Shown here one piece after another: positions 1 to 11,145 of a stretch of DNA of 64,000 bases. The notes beneath the pieces are model-generated. The model saw nothing but the letters and a program-made list of their open reading frames with translations, was not told the origin of the DNA and searched no databases. The translations under genes were made by a program, and so were the position numbers. This DNA comes from Oreocharis arfaki. Lineage: Eukaryota > Chordata > Aves > Passeriformes > Paramythiidae. Each line of letters begins with the position of its first letter. The stretch's first letter is position 1. The stretch covers positions 4,886-68,885 of the forward strand of contig VZRR01009806.1 of assembly GCA_013398015.1 (NCBI GenBank), written 5' to 3'.

Positions 1-405
1 AAAAGCACCTGCTGACTGCTTTTGATGCAGTGCAGGATACAGCTGGCTTTCTGGGCTGCAAGAGCACATGGCTGTGCTGCACTGAGCTTCTCGTCAGCCA
101 ACACCACCAAGTCCTACTTGGCAGGGCTGCTCTCAATCCGTTGTTTGCCCAGCCTGTATTTGTGCTTGGGGTTTCCCCAAACAACTTGCTAGACCTTGCA
201 CTTGGCCTTGTTGAAACTCATGAGGTTCATACAGGTCCACATCCCAAGGCTGTGAAGGTCCCTCTGGATGGCATCCCTTCCCTCCATTGTGTCAACTGCA
301 CCACACAGCTTGGTGTCATCAACAACTAGCTGAGGGTGCACTCAGTCACACTGTTCATGCTGCCAGCAAAGAAGTTAAACAGCCCTGGCCCCAGGCTTGA
401 CCTCT
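1..405 (-). mobile_element. CR1 LINE fragment, antisense
   Basis: The plus strand reads as the reverse complement of the CR1 segment between the reverse transcriptase and the 3' end. Diagnostic stretches are 'gcacttggccttgttgaa', 'catgaggttcatacagg', 'ccctctggatggcatccc' and 'accacacagcttggtgtcatc', in the order expected for an antisense copy. The right edge fades near 405 after 'cagccctggccccaggc'. The left edge is cut by the window start, so the 3' end of the element may lie outside. The open frame at 30-329 is a chance frame on the non-coding strand of the element, not a gene. Identification is from recall of bird CR1 consensus sequences; the subfamily was not determined. Confidence 0.85.
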
Positions 406-2485
406 GAAAAATACCTTTATATTAAGTATTTGATATTGTATCATCCAGTAGAAATAATTTCATCCCCTATTATGACCTGATTTTTCGGAGGATTTGGGGA
501 CATGCAATTTCAAGTAAAATAAGAGGAGCTGAAAATTTTTCAGAGAATCAACATAGGTCCACCATGCATCTGGTCAGTTATTGGTTTATGATGTAGGCTC
601 ATATTATGTTAAAGTTTCAAAAAAAATTCAGTTCTGATTCACCAAAATGTTTAACTTAGTATTGAAATCTGTAGTCGAGGAAAACATTCAAGTTTGGTTT
701 TATATGTGTATTGAAGTTTTTTGTAAGATATTTTAACTAGTGTTTGAAACTATCATCATTTGCCTACTCGAAGTAAGAAAAGAGCAAATTGTTTTCATTT
801 AAGTAGGATATTTCTGGACTACCAAGAACATATTGAAATACAAAGCTGTTCATGCTTAGAATGGACCTTTGAAACTTCTACCTAAATCAAATTCAATGTT
901 GGAGATTTCAAAAGGTTTTCAAAACCACTAATTCCCTTCAGACACTCATTACTGAATTCCTATGTGAAACTTTAAAAATTTGCTCTGATCATGGTCATTT
1001 AGAAAGAGGGATTTACAGTAATTATCTACAGTAAGAACATACTTAGTTACTTAAGACATCAAAAACTTTCTGAATAAAGCTGTTAGAAACATTAGATTTA
1101 AGAGAGTAATTTTTTTAAGAAGACAGGAGCGCTCATTCTGCTTTATAATAAGACTATAAAAACAGGTAAAGAACTTGGTAATGTAATGCTTGAAATTGTA
1201 AGATATTGAGGTTTGCTAGATGAAAAATGTGGGGGGTGTTTCCCCACAGTAAAATATTTTTATTAAATTTTAAAACTTCTATAGTGTTTAAGACAGGATT
1301 AAAAAAAAAAAGGCGAGCAGAAGTTACCGTATTTATTTGAGTGTAAATTATAAAGAGCAATGATGCTTTCTTTCCTACATTTCAATATTTTTTAAAAATT
1401 GCAAAGGAAAGAAAAATCGTTCCAGTTGTCCAAACCATAGTACGTCACTGTAAGTGCGTTAACATAATAATTCCCCAATAATTCCCTTTGGCATTGCTAA
1501 GCAGTTTAAAATTTGATTCTGCATGTCAACTAAATCCAGGAAGACAAAACAACTGAAAAAAAAAGAAAAAGAAAAAAAAAAAAAACCTCTGATTGATTTT
1601 CATATGCCTGCCCTTGATATAGATTTCTTGTTGGGTACGTCACTGAAAAGGATCTTAATTGTTTATTGATTTAATTTAGGAAGTCAATTACCTGTTTTGA
1701 TAGAATCAAATTAAGGAGTTCAATCAACAACAGGTCCAGATCTAGATATTCAGTTAGAGTATCTTGTAAGCATGAGAGGGTTTCTGACAAGGGTTAATCC
1801 GTCATGAGATAACTTTCCAGTATCAAAAGTTCTCTTTAAACTGAAAGTTTAAAAAAAGCTAGCTTTTCATCTTGGACTCTGCTCACTAAATAAATTCTTA
1901 AGAGATTGGACTGAATGGATCTCTCTTCTTATGGAAATACTAGTGTAATACTGTCCTTTAAATTATCTCACTGATTTCAATACTAGGAAAAAAAGCAGAA
2001 TTTAGTTCTTGAAAAGTCATATGAATGGAACAAAAAAATAGAAAATAATTGTTTAAATCTCAGAATAGACTCACTTTGAATTTTCACAGATTTTTTACCT
2101 AAATTGTGAAAGATTTTAGCTCTGTATTAACTTATATGCTATTTGCATTGCAATGCTGGCTAAGTTAATCTTTTTGGTAGGTTATGTATTGATTTAGGAG
2201 CTTGTTTTCAATCATTGTTTTAGGTGGACAAATGACTTGTCCATCTCCAAAAAATGTATTTTTCCTTAGCGTATGTTTACTTGCACAGGGCTGAGAAATA
2301 AGTTCTTTGCATCTACCGCTATCAGTTTGGAGGCATTCCATAATTGAAAATAAGGAGACTGGAGACATAAATTTTCTACAACTCAGCTCATCATTAGCAA
2401 AATAATGACTGGTTTGGTGATTTAATTGTGTATTCTTGTGGGCAGAGACTCCATTTTTAATGACCATATAGTGATCAAGCATCTG
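406..2485. other. Unique AT-rich intergenic or intronic DNA
   Basis: No gene, exon or recognisable transposon was seen. Short features only: an A-rich run at 1556-1585 and a small hairpin at 1229-1247 (GTGGGG pairing with CCCCAC) inside AT-rich surroundings. Minus-strand frames at 1154-1360 and 2165-2482 have no recognisable domain or coding signature. Confidence 0.6.
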
Positions 2486-2870
2486 ATTAGCCAGTCACTA
2501 CCTGAGGAGAAGCAGAGCTAGTGGAGACAGCCAAGGTCAGCCACAGCCGGGTGTGAGCCAGATGAGAGCACAGCGGCAGCAGACAGCACTCAAAGCCAGG
2601 CCAGTTCCGACTGGCCAGGCCAGGGATAAGGATGAGCACGGGCATGCCTGCAACACGGCTCCAGCCAGGGCAAAGAGAGAGCTCTTGGTACCCAAGGCAA
2701 AGGACAAAGGTCCCCAGCTCAGCTTCTGAACACGGATTTCTTCCAGCACTCTGATTCATGGCACCTCAGCTGCCCTGTTAGCAAAGCTGGTCTTGAGCAC
2801 AGGCAGCCATAGCTCGGGTGGGTAAAGGCTGCAAACACATGGTCTGCTCAAGGCCCTAGAAATATCAGTG
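2486..2870. other. GC-richer patch of unknown origin
   Basis: This stretch is visibly richer in G and C than its surroundings and begins and ends rather sharply, with C/A-rich wording such as 'ggtcagccacagccgggtg' and 'ctggccaggccaggg'. Two overlapping minus-strand frames of 90 and 70 codons cross it, but neither resembles a known protein. An old transposon or endogenous retrovirus piece is the most likely explanation because composition changes abruptly, yet no family could be named. Confidence 0.35.
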
Positions 2871-4217
2871 TTTCAAATACTTTTCTTCACTGCCATGACT
2901 TTATTTCTTTGCTGATGAGCCTATTACTCAAAGAAAGTGGAAAATATGTGTTTTGATGAGTGACATGCAGTGTGTGGAATGCCTCACTGGTTGGTTGTTC
3001 CACTGATATTCTGCGTGCACTGAGGTGCAGATTATGTACATTTCTCCTGCAAAAAAATTCTGCACTGGAGAAAATTTTATTCATTTGGGTTTGAAAACCC
3101 AAGGAGAAAATCGATTTTGTTTGTTGTGCTTTGTCTGAATGGGCTCACGTAACCCCAATTGTTAAATAGCCAGATTTAAATTTAACAAAGGAACCATTTA
3201 ATTACTCTTAAATGCGTGCTGAATTGCATTTTGAAGATTCTAAACCAGACTAATTTCAATCACCTCTCAGCAGTTTGCATCAGAAGAATAGCAAACTAAG
3301 TTTCTTCAATGAATGATAAATCTAGGGATCTGGTAAGGCTTTTCATTTAATGTCCCATCCAATACTTGTTTCCATCAGTCAACAAAGAATAAATCCTCTT
3401 TTTCAATTTACTAGCACTTAAAATCTATTACTTGTCCCAGCAAAGAGTGATAACCTGCAAAAACGGAATACCTAGTTTGTTCTTAGTTATTTTTTATTCT
3501 AGCCTTGTTTTATTTCATGAGTGTTAAATTATCCAAAAAGCATGCAAAACAAGAACATGATTGTTTTTTCTGTCTAACTGTTATGTGTGGTAACACAAAT
3601 ACAATCTCACCTGTCTTAATGGCAAGATTAGTTTATTTTGAAGAGTATTTAGAAAGTGGGGAAACCCCAAAAATGCTAAGACTTTACAAGCCAATTCTTA
3701 TCGTTTCACATTGAATATAAATTTAAAATTACAAGTTCTGAAAGACAAGTAAATCCTATGGATGTTTATATATATACATATATATAGATATATATACATA
3801 TATGCTTTTTCCTAGCATACCTGTAGGAGGGACTTATTTGACTAATGATTTAACCCTAGATAGGAAGAATTACAGTTTTTGTTCTTCCCCTAGAGGTAAT
3901 TTTAATGTAAAATTCAATGCTAGTTCTAGAATTAATATTTTCAGACTATGTTGTAATTTGAAAAACTGATTATGAAATTTAAAGTAAATGCAAAAGAAAA
4001 TATCTTCCTGTGTTTTCATGTACACGTTGCCAAACGGTTTCCTTCTGTGGGCTATTTAGATCTGAAATTTTTAAAATTTTGGTAAGTCCTGGTTAAAGAG
4101 CAAAAGTTATCTTATCATCAGTATAATGCTTCAACCAGTGTGAAGGTAAAAAATTTATATATAATACTGTCAATGTAATTAAATTAATTATAAAAATGAG
4201 CACCATGACTAATTATG
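2871..4217. other. Unique AT-rich DNA
   Basis: No gene or recognisable transposon was seen. The only structured element is the TA-rich microsatellite at 3767-3803. The 69-codon plus-strand frame at 3505-3714 shows no family signature. Confidence 0.55.
3767..3803. repeat. Imperfect (TA)n microsatellite
   Basis: Alternating T and A interrupted by C and G at intervals of about ten bases (tatatacatatatatagata). Such tracts are common, unstable and self-complementary in birds and other vertebrates. Confidence 0.9.
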
Positions 4218-4655
4218 TGTTGTGGTTTAGCATGAGCCAGGAACCAAACCCCACACAACCTCTCACACACCCTTCCACCAGCATGATCAAGGAGAGAATC
4301 AGAAGGGTAAAACATGGAAAACTCCTGGGTTGAGATAAAGACGTTTTATTAGGGAAAACAAAAGCTACACATGCAAGCAAAGCAAGACAAGGAATTCCTT
4401 TACTTCTTCCTATGTGCAGGCAGGTGTTCAACCATCTCCAGGAGAGCAGGGCCCCATCACGCCTAACTGTTGCTTGGGAAGACAAACGTTGTCACTCCCA
4501 ATGTCTGCCTTTCTTTCTTCTTCTTCCACCTACTTTATGTGTTGAGCACAATGCCATATGGTCTGTAACATCCCTTTGGTCAGCTGGGGCCACCTGTCCC
4601 AGCTGTGTCCCCTCCCAACTCTTTGTGCAAACCTAGCCTCCTCTTTGGTGAGGAG
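4218..4655 (-). mobile_element. Truncated endogenous retrovirus LTR, antisense
   Basis: The plus strand starts with TGTTGTGGTTTAG and runs through 'gagccaggaaccaa', 'gggttgagataaagacg', 'tttattag', 'tgttgagcacaatgccatat' and 'cctttggtcagctggggcc' to 'gtcccctcccaactctttgtg'. This is the order of a high-copy bird endogenous retrovirus LTR read from its 3' end, so the LTR sense is the minus strand. The terminal ...CTAAACCACAACA end is preserved at 4218. The distal U3 part, with the other terminus, is missing and the sequence passes straight into CR1 near 4650. Point decay is heavy and the promoter TATA is no longer recognisable. No internal retroviral gene lies next to it. The Repbase name was not determined. 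Confidence 0.8.
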
Positions 4656-5404
4656 GAATAAGGGGCAGATCATCAACAAATATATTAAAGAGAGCTGGCC
4701 CCAATACTGAGCCTTCCAGAATCTCACCAATGACTGTCTGCTAACTGGATGCACAACCATTCACCGCTGCTCTCTGGGCCTGGTCATCCATCCAGTTTTT
4801 AACCCAGCAAAGGTTTCACCTGTCCGAGCCATGGGCTGCCAGCTTTTTGAGGAGAATGCTGTGGGAAAACTGCATCAGAGGCCTTGCTGTCCTGGTAGAC
4901 AACATCCACAGACTTTTCCTCATTCACCAGGTGGGTCACTTGGTCACAGAAGGAGATCAGGTTTGTCAAGCAGGACCTGCCTTTCCTAAACTCATTCTGT
5001 CTGGGCTTGCTCTCCTGGTTACCCTGTACATGCCATGTAATGGCTCTCAAGATGATCGGTTTCATAATGTTCCTTGACACTGAAGTCAGACTTGACAGGC
5101 TTGTATTGTACAGGTCCTCCTCGTGACCCTCCTTGTGGATGGACGTCACTTTGGCCAACCTCCAGTCATTCGGGACCTCCTCGGTTAACCAGGACTGACG
5201 ATAAATGGTAGAGAGTGGCTTGGCAAGCTATTCCTCCACCTCCTTCAGTACCCTCGCTGAATCCCATCTAACCCCTTAGGTTTGTGAGTCGCTAGCTACT
5301 TCCTCCTGGATTGCAGGGGAGGTCCCTGTCTACAGGCTCAGGGGCAGGTTGCCATAAGGATAATCATTCTCTAAAGACTGAGACAAAGAAGGCATTAAGG
5401 TATT
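4656..5404 (-). mobile_element. CR1 LINE, reverse-transcriptase segment, antisense
   Basis: Reading the minus strand, the frame at 4799-5158 gives a decayed CR1 reverse transcriptase: VTSIHKEG, then LTSVSRNIMKPIIL, ITWHVQ, GRSCLTNLISFCDQVT and VDVVYQDS line up in order with the CR1 core (VTPIYKKG, SLTSVPGKVMEQIIL, GRSCLTNLISFYDKVT, VDVVYLDFSKAFD). The catalytic strand is broken: the expected LDFSKAFD reads QDSKASDAV after a small deletion, so the copy is dead. The region to 5404 still matches the CR1 stretch around 'gagacaaagaaggcatta'. Neither the 3' tail nor the 5' end is present. It abuts the LTR at 4218-4655. Confidence 0.88.
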
Positions 5405-6617
5405 GAAAAAAGAAAGGCTATATGAATGTTTTAAAAAACTAAATTATGAGGTATTTTTTTCCTGTAGAGAATATTCTTAAAATTCTAGAGTTCTTGAAAA
5501 ACAGACTTTGCATTTCTTTTCTTTTCTAGTATATTCTTGCAACAGTCAAGCAGACATAGTAGGTGGTTATAGCTCTTAATTAGAGGCAGTGAAAGAGATG
5601 AGATACCCGAAGATTTTATTAGAGCTTTAGGGAACATGATTCATTCAAAAGAACAAAAAAACTTGACATCTCCCAATCCTCCAAAGTCCCCACAGATGTA
5701 CCCAGAGTTGTAGGCCCACTACCACCTCTTAACAATGAAAGATTGAATGCCACATGATGAAATAAGAAGCTTAAATAGCTTGAATAAAAGAGGCATGGAA
5801 AAACCTTAGACAACAGGCAAATGTGAAAGAAATAGGGATGTAAATATTATAGAAACTAAAACAGGAGACTTCAGTTTTTGTAGAGAATAAATGTTTCCAA
5901 GAAAAAGAGACCCTGCCACACTGCCTCAAGCGAAAAGTACTGTAGTAAAGAGATTTTATATAAAGAAGCCTGGGAATAGAATAGTTGTTGATGAGGTGAG
6001 ATTAAAATTGTGTTTACCTAGCTGTGTCTTTAAGTCATTGAACTCGCATTCCTAGTCAGGCAAGCAAATCAGCATCTAAAGCATGCTGTCTGAAGTGAAT
6101 TAAGTTAATCTAACCAGCAGGAAATTATTCTGGAGTTAACCTAATTCTCTCATCCTTCTTACACAAACTGAATTGCTGACTTTAGAAATGTAAGAAAAGA
6201 AATGCATGCAGAGAATTTTAAAATATTTACTCGTTATAGAAGCCTGATAATCTACAATGCTGTTCCAGACATGGAATTTGTCAGTTTCTAAACAGCTCTT
6301 CCCTCCAAAGGCTCACCAGGGTGACATTGGCTTTTCAGCATTTTTGTTATTTCAAGAGTAGATTGTAGTTGAAGTAAAAAATCCTCTTACTGTCCTGTTT
6401 CTTTTAAACACTGCCATACATCTGTCCATCTGCGAGTTGTGTCAACTATGCTTACACAAATTTTAGCCGAAATTTCACTGATGTGTGGAAAAGCAGGTGT
6501 AGTGAAGTAAAATATTTCAAAGCTTTGAAGGCTTTGCAGATTCAAGGAAAACTGGTCGTCTTGGGGAAAGAAGAAACAGTGAAGCTATTACCCCCATTGG
6601 GATTTATTCTTTATCAT
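5405..6617. other. Unique AT-rich DNA
   Basis: No gene, exon or repeat family recognised. The minus-strand frame of 64 codons at 5619-5813 has no known domain. Confidence 0.55.
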
Positions 6618-7000
6618 ATTTTAGAATGACAGAATAATATAAGCTAGAATGGATCTCTGGTGTTCTGTTTCTGATAATCTGAAGGATTCTAACTTCTTTC
6701 TTATTCATTGTTGGAAGCCTTTTCACACCTTTCACCATTCACATTGATGCTGTCTAGGTCTTTTCAAGTGTCATTTTTAAAATAAAGTGCCTTTTTGTTA
6801 TAAAGGGACCAGAACTGCCCACAGTGTTTAAGGTATGGGTAAACCATAGACTGATACAGTTATTTTCTGTATTTATTTTATTCCTCATTCCTTTCCTGCT
6901 AATTCACTACACTTGTTTTGTTATAAATGGTCCCCACTGAATACTAAGATGATGTAATCCCAGAGATATCTTCCCTATCAAAACTCCAGGTAGTGGTAAA
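6618..7000 (-). mobile_element. Old, highly diverged CR1-like 3' region, antisense
   Basis: The left edge 'agaatgacagaataatataagctagaatgga' matches the antisense CR1 tail pattern (agaatcatagaat..ggttggaa). Further in, 'gggaccagaactgcccacagtgtttaaggtatgggtaaacca' and 'tattcctttcctgctaattc' match an ancient CR1-type repeat shared by reptiles and birds. Divergence is much greater than in the CR1 copies at 4656 and 19222, which implies a much older insertion. The right boundary is uncertain. Confidence 0.6.
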
Positions 7001-9870
7001 TTAGAGAAGACTATTAGCAGAAGACTGTAGAACTACAGAAATCAAGGTTCATTAGTTCTGCTGCTTGTGAACTTGATGTCTAAAGCTTGGCAGAACTTCT
7101 GCAAGTCCACAAAAATAGACTGAGCTGACTAGTTAGATGAGAAATTCACATTTTTAAAGGACTAATGTTTGAGAAATGGTTGTTTAATGGTGGATTGCCA
7201 GTGTCATCATTCATATCTCTATAGAGTAGAATTCAATTGGTGAACTATAATTCATACAGAAAAAAAAAGAAAAACAAACAGCAAAGCCTGCAGATGTTTT
7301 ACTTATGTAAAGGGACAGCATATGACAATTTGGTTACTTTCATTAAAACTTTCTGGAAGGAAAAAATGGATCCACTATTTTACATTTTAAATATTCTGAA
7401 AAAAATAATTTGAAATCTCATTTTCTGCACAACCACGGAAGTAGAAGATCAATATTTGAAAAACATCCTTTGAAGGCTTAGGAGTAAGGTAGTACATCAT
7501 AGGCAGTTCCAGTATGCTTTTATGCACACATTTTCATCATTGACCAAAAAAATCCCAGATGAATTATGCCAGGGAAATCCTGCTGTTCAAACTCCTTTTC
7601 ATTAATCCTATCCTGCAGATAAATATACAGGGGGGTTGAGATTTGGAGACTGCATAAAAGATTACCTTTGAAAGTTGCCCTCACCTTTTGAGGTGTTTGC
7701 ATATGCTGGAAAGCGCTTTTTACTCTGCTCCTAAACAGACAACATTCCTAAGAATTCATTTCTCAATCTCCTAGATTCCATCAGAAGCAAAATATATTGT
7801 AGGGAAATAAGTGTATTCTAGAATATGTTTAAAGCAAGTAGCAGAAAGTGAGACAGAGGGAAACACTGGGATATTATAGGAATTTTGCAATGAAAAAAAA
7901 CTAGTGTAAGAATCGCAAATGTAGATTTTTCCAATTAAAATAAAAACAACCTTTTTATTAGATTGAAAACAACAGTTTATGAATTTCAGATTTCCAACAG
8001 ACATCTGCATCCACAGTCTTCAGCATCTCATCTGCTCAGACTTGGGACTGAAAATGAACTGTACTGGCTCATAACTTTCTTCTGCATGTCAGGACAGTAG
8101 ACAAGTTTCTGTAATTTGGTTTTATACAGAGTTGCTCAGGACAAATGAAAATGTCTTCAATAGTCTCCCTAATGAAGTGAACTGCCTATTTCCTGAGTAA
8201 TGACAAAGAACTGCAAAGTGCAGTCCTTTCCTGGAATGTGTTCCTCCTTCACCTAGGTACCAGCTGCAAACTGATTTTCACGAATATGTCTTCTCTGAGT
8301 CTGATGTCAGGTCTGATTTTTTCCCACACTCAAGAAATCTAAAGAAGGTAGAAAGAAAATGTTTGGATCATGAAACATGTGATTTTGAATAATTTTTCAC
8401 TTGAAGTTGTTTTTCAGGACTGCATAAATTAGTTTTTTTCCCCTTGACTATTCTGTTCTTTAGTATTACTTATTTATAGCAAATTTGCAATTGGAATTTA
8501 AGCAATAATCAGGGGTTCTTTTAGTCAGTAATCACAGATATTTTTATTGGTGTTTCAGGTGGGTTTTCTATATGTAGAAACCCATGTATGTTTCTATGTT
8601 TATTTCACACATGACATTTTCACCTCTCCATAGAAGATTATAGCTATAATTAAGGGATGAAGCCTATGTTTAAAGATATTTTATGTCATTTCAGCTACAG
8701 ATATATAAAGTCTGAGTTTACATTTTTCTTAATATTTGTGGAACTAACCATATGGGCTCCTAGCTTTTGGCCAGTGCCATAAATGTTACTGTACATAGAG
8801 CCAAAAGAGAAAAATAAACTCAATATAATGAAGAGATTGTGTAATCACAGCTTATCTTTAAATGTGCATGCATAAAGAATCCATGGGTATTAAGTTGCAC
8901 AAATAACCCTACTTTAATAATTTCCTAATTTGAATGCTTTTACTTAGCACTCTTAACAATTCTTAATAAATTTTATGTTTAATAATGGAAATCACTGAAG
9001 TGCCACCAGCATTTGGGAGGCAGTGTTTCTCTCAGAGTTTAAAATTCTGATTGTTTGTATTGAAGAATGAAATGCCTACATTTTCTTTTGAAATTACTCC
9101 AACTGAGAATATCTATTAATAAAGGTCCAGTACATTAACTTGATAACATGAGTTAAAAATTACCTTGACATGTAAGTATACAGTACATACTTGAAAACCG
9201 AGTAGAATGATGGAGCATTTATTATAGCAATTGATAGCATGTGTAAAAACTAAGCAAAGAATGGGCCAAAATTATTCTCTCAACAAATATGTGAGATTTG
9301 ATTCTCCTGAAATGTGCATGGAAATTAGTATTCGTGAGGGGAAAAAACTCTTTTTTTGCTATGAGTAATCAAAACCTGAAAAATCTGATATTTCTGTGAC
9401 TGCAATTACTGTACACTTAGTATCTTCTCCATTACTATAAGATAACAGAAAAGCATAAAGTGTATTGCAAAACTTATCTATAGATTTATTTTAAAATTAA
9501 TCTTGTCCAACATTTCACTTAACAGAAAAAAAAAAAAGAGTAAATTTGACTCTTCTGGCAAAAAGTCAATAAAATAAATTAATTTCTGAACAAAATATCT
9601 GAGTGATTTATTTTGATTTCTTCTTTCACCTAAGATAAGCATGTGACAATGTAAAATAATGTTTTACCAATTTGAAGAAATCAACATGAACAGCTCACAA
9701 CCTTCTCATTTTTTTGTATAGAACTGTATAATGTTTAACACTTTTTCAGCAAACATTCCATTATTTTAATTGCAGATATAAACATTATCTGATATCAGAA
9801 TATAACGGTTATTTTTGAGAGATTCTTGCTGAGCTCTGTGTTTGTGTGTATCTGTGTGTTTTGTACACAG
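7001..9870. other. Unique AT-rich DNA
   Basis: No gene or transposon recognised. A short hairpin occurs near 8562-8586 (gggttttcta / tagaaaccc, one bulge). The minus-strand frames at 7520-7702 and 7771-8010 lack any protein signature. Confidence 0.55.
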
Positions 9871-9872
9871 GA

Positions 9873-9894
9873 AGCTTCAGGGCTTCCTGAAGCT
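9873..9894. repeat. Perfect 9-bp hairpin with 4-base loop
   Basis: AGCTTCAGG is followed by the loop GCTT and the exact reverse complement CCTGAAGCT. The flanks CACAG (9866-9870) and CTGTG (9893-9897) can pair in an alternative register. It follows a TG-rich stretch at 9839-9860. Function unknown. Confidence 0.85.
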
Positions 9895-11040
9895 GTGAGG
9901 AGCACTACCTAACAGTAGTGAGGCCCATAAAACAGTCTGTATGGTCCTGGGGCACTGATGTCTATGCTTCGTAAGAGGCCAGATTTTTAAGGCATGCTTT
10001 TTCATTAGATCTTTTTATTCCTATTTTTGTCTTTGACAGACTGATATCTCTGACATTTTTATCTTCTGGCAAAGGCCTAGAAAACAAGAATTGTCACCTG
10101 CCCCCCCCCCCCTTCCTTATTTTACTCTTAGTCTTACTCCATTTTTTCCCATTACCATATAGTATAATATTTTGTCTTATCCATCTAGGATGTGCACTCC
10201 AGCCCATGGTTGTGTGGGATACTATTTCAATACGTTACAATCCAGCAGCAGGAGGAGTATGATAACTTCTGGTGACAGATCAGAATAGGATGGCAGATTT
10301 CCAAAAAGAAGATGCAGGTTTGACTGCATTTCAGCTGTATGTCATGGCCTTCAACTCGGAGAGATAGAAAATCACCTCAACTGATCCAGTTTCCCATTCT
10401 GGAAGTGGAGACCTGGCATTATCCATGTGCTAGACATCAGAGAGTTAGCTAGGCTGCCAAATGGTAATTAAATGCAAATACAGTCATTCAGATTCTTTTT
10501 CCTATTTTTATCCAGTGTCTGTGACTATGTTGGAAAGTAATTTTATTGACCCTGGTCCTTACTTTACACTTAGAGAAAATAAATTAGATTTTCGTTGTGA
10601 CTGTGGTTGGAGGACATGCAAAGCTTTGAGCTGAAAAAAATCTGAAGTCATGCTTTATTCTGGCACACTCAATTCTAGTGAAAAAAAATTTAAACTACTT
10701 CTGTATAACTCTGAAGCTGTTCCATTCCATCCCAGGAAAACAAGATAGGGGAATCTTCTATAATTACATGATAAGATCAATATTGATACAGTATTAAAAG
10801 AAGCTTATAAAATAATAATCCTTTTACGTAGCTTTAGAGGTGTCTGGGAGATTAAAACCAATACATTTTGCCATGCTTACTCAGGAATTTTTCTACGTTA
10901 GGCAGCCTTAAATAGATAACAGTCCCTGAGGATAAAACCAAATGTTGTTTCTCTTTTGCTTTGCAGTGTCAGTACTGGGAGGAAAGCTTCCAATAAAATA
11001 AAATTTTCCAAGTGATATACATTTCTTCTAACAAGAATTT

Positions 11041-11145
11041 CAAATACATATATAGTTTTATGTATGCATTTTTGCTTGTGGTTGTCTTTCAATAAGTACA
11101 TAAATATATATATTTATGTATGTATGTACACATGTATATATATGC
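11041..11145. repeat. TATG/TA-rich low-complexity tract
   Basis: Runs of tatata, tatgtatgtatg and tatatatgca in about 100 bases. The hydrophobic start of the frame at 11064 (repeated YIYIYVCMYTCIYM) is translated from this repeat and should not be taken as a membrane protein. Confidence 0.75.

Noticed and set aside
30..329. 99-codon plus-strand frame
   Set aside because: Antisense of CR1; frame is incidental.
3767..3803. TATA-type promoter
   Set aside because: The TA run is a microsatellite with no initiator, exon or balanced flank.
4799..5158. Functional reverse transcriptase
   Set aside because: Only a fragment of the polymerase, with the catalytic LDFSKAFD region altered and both ends of the element missing.
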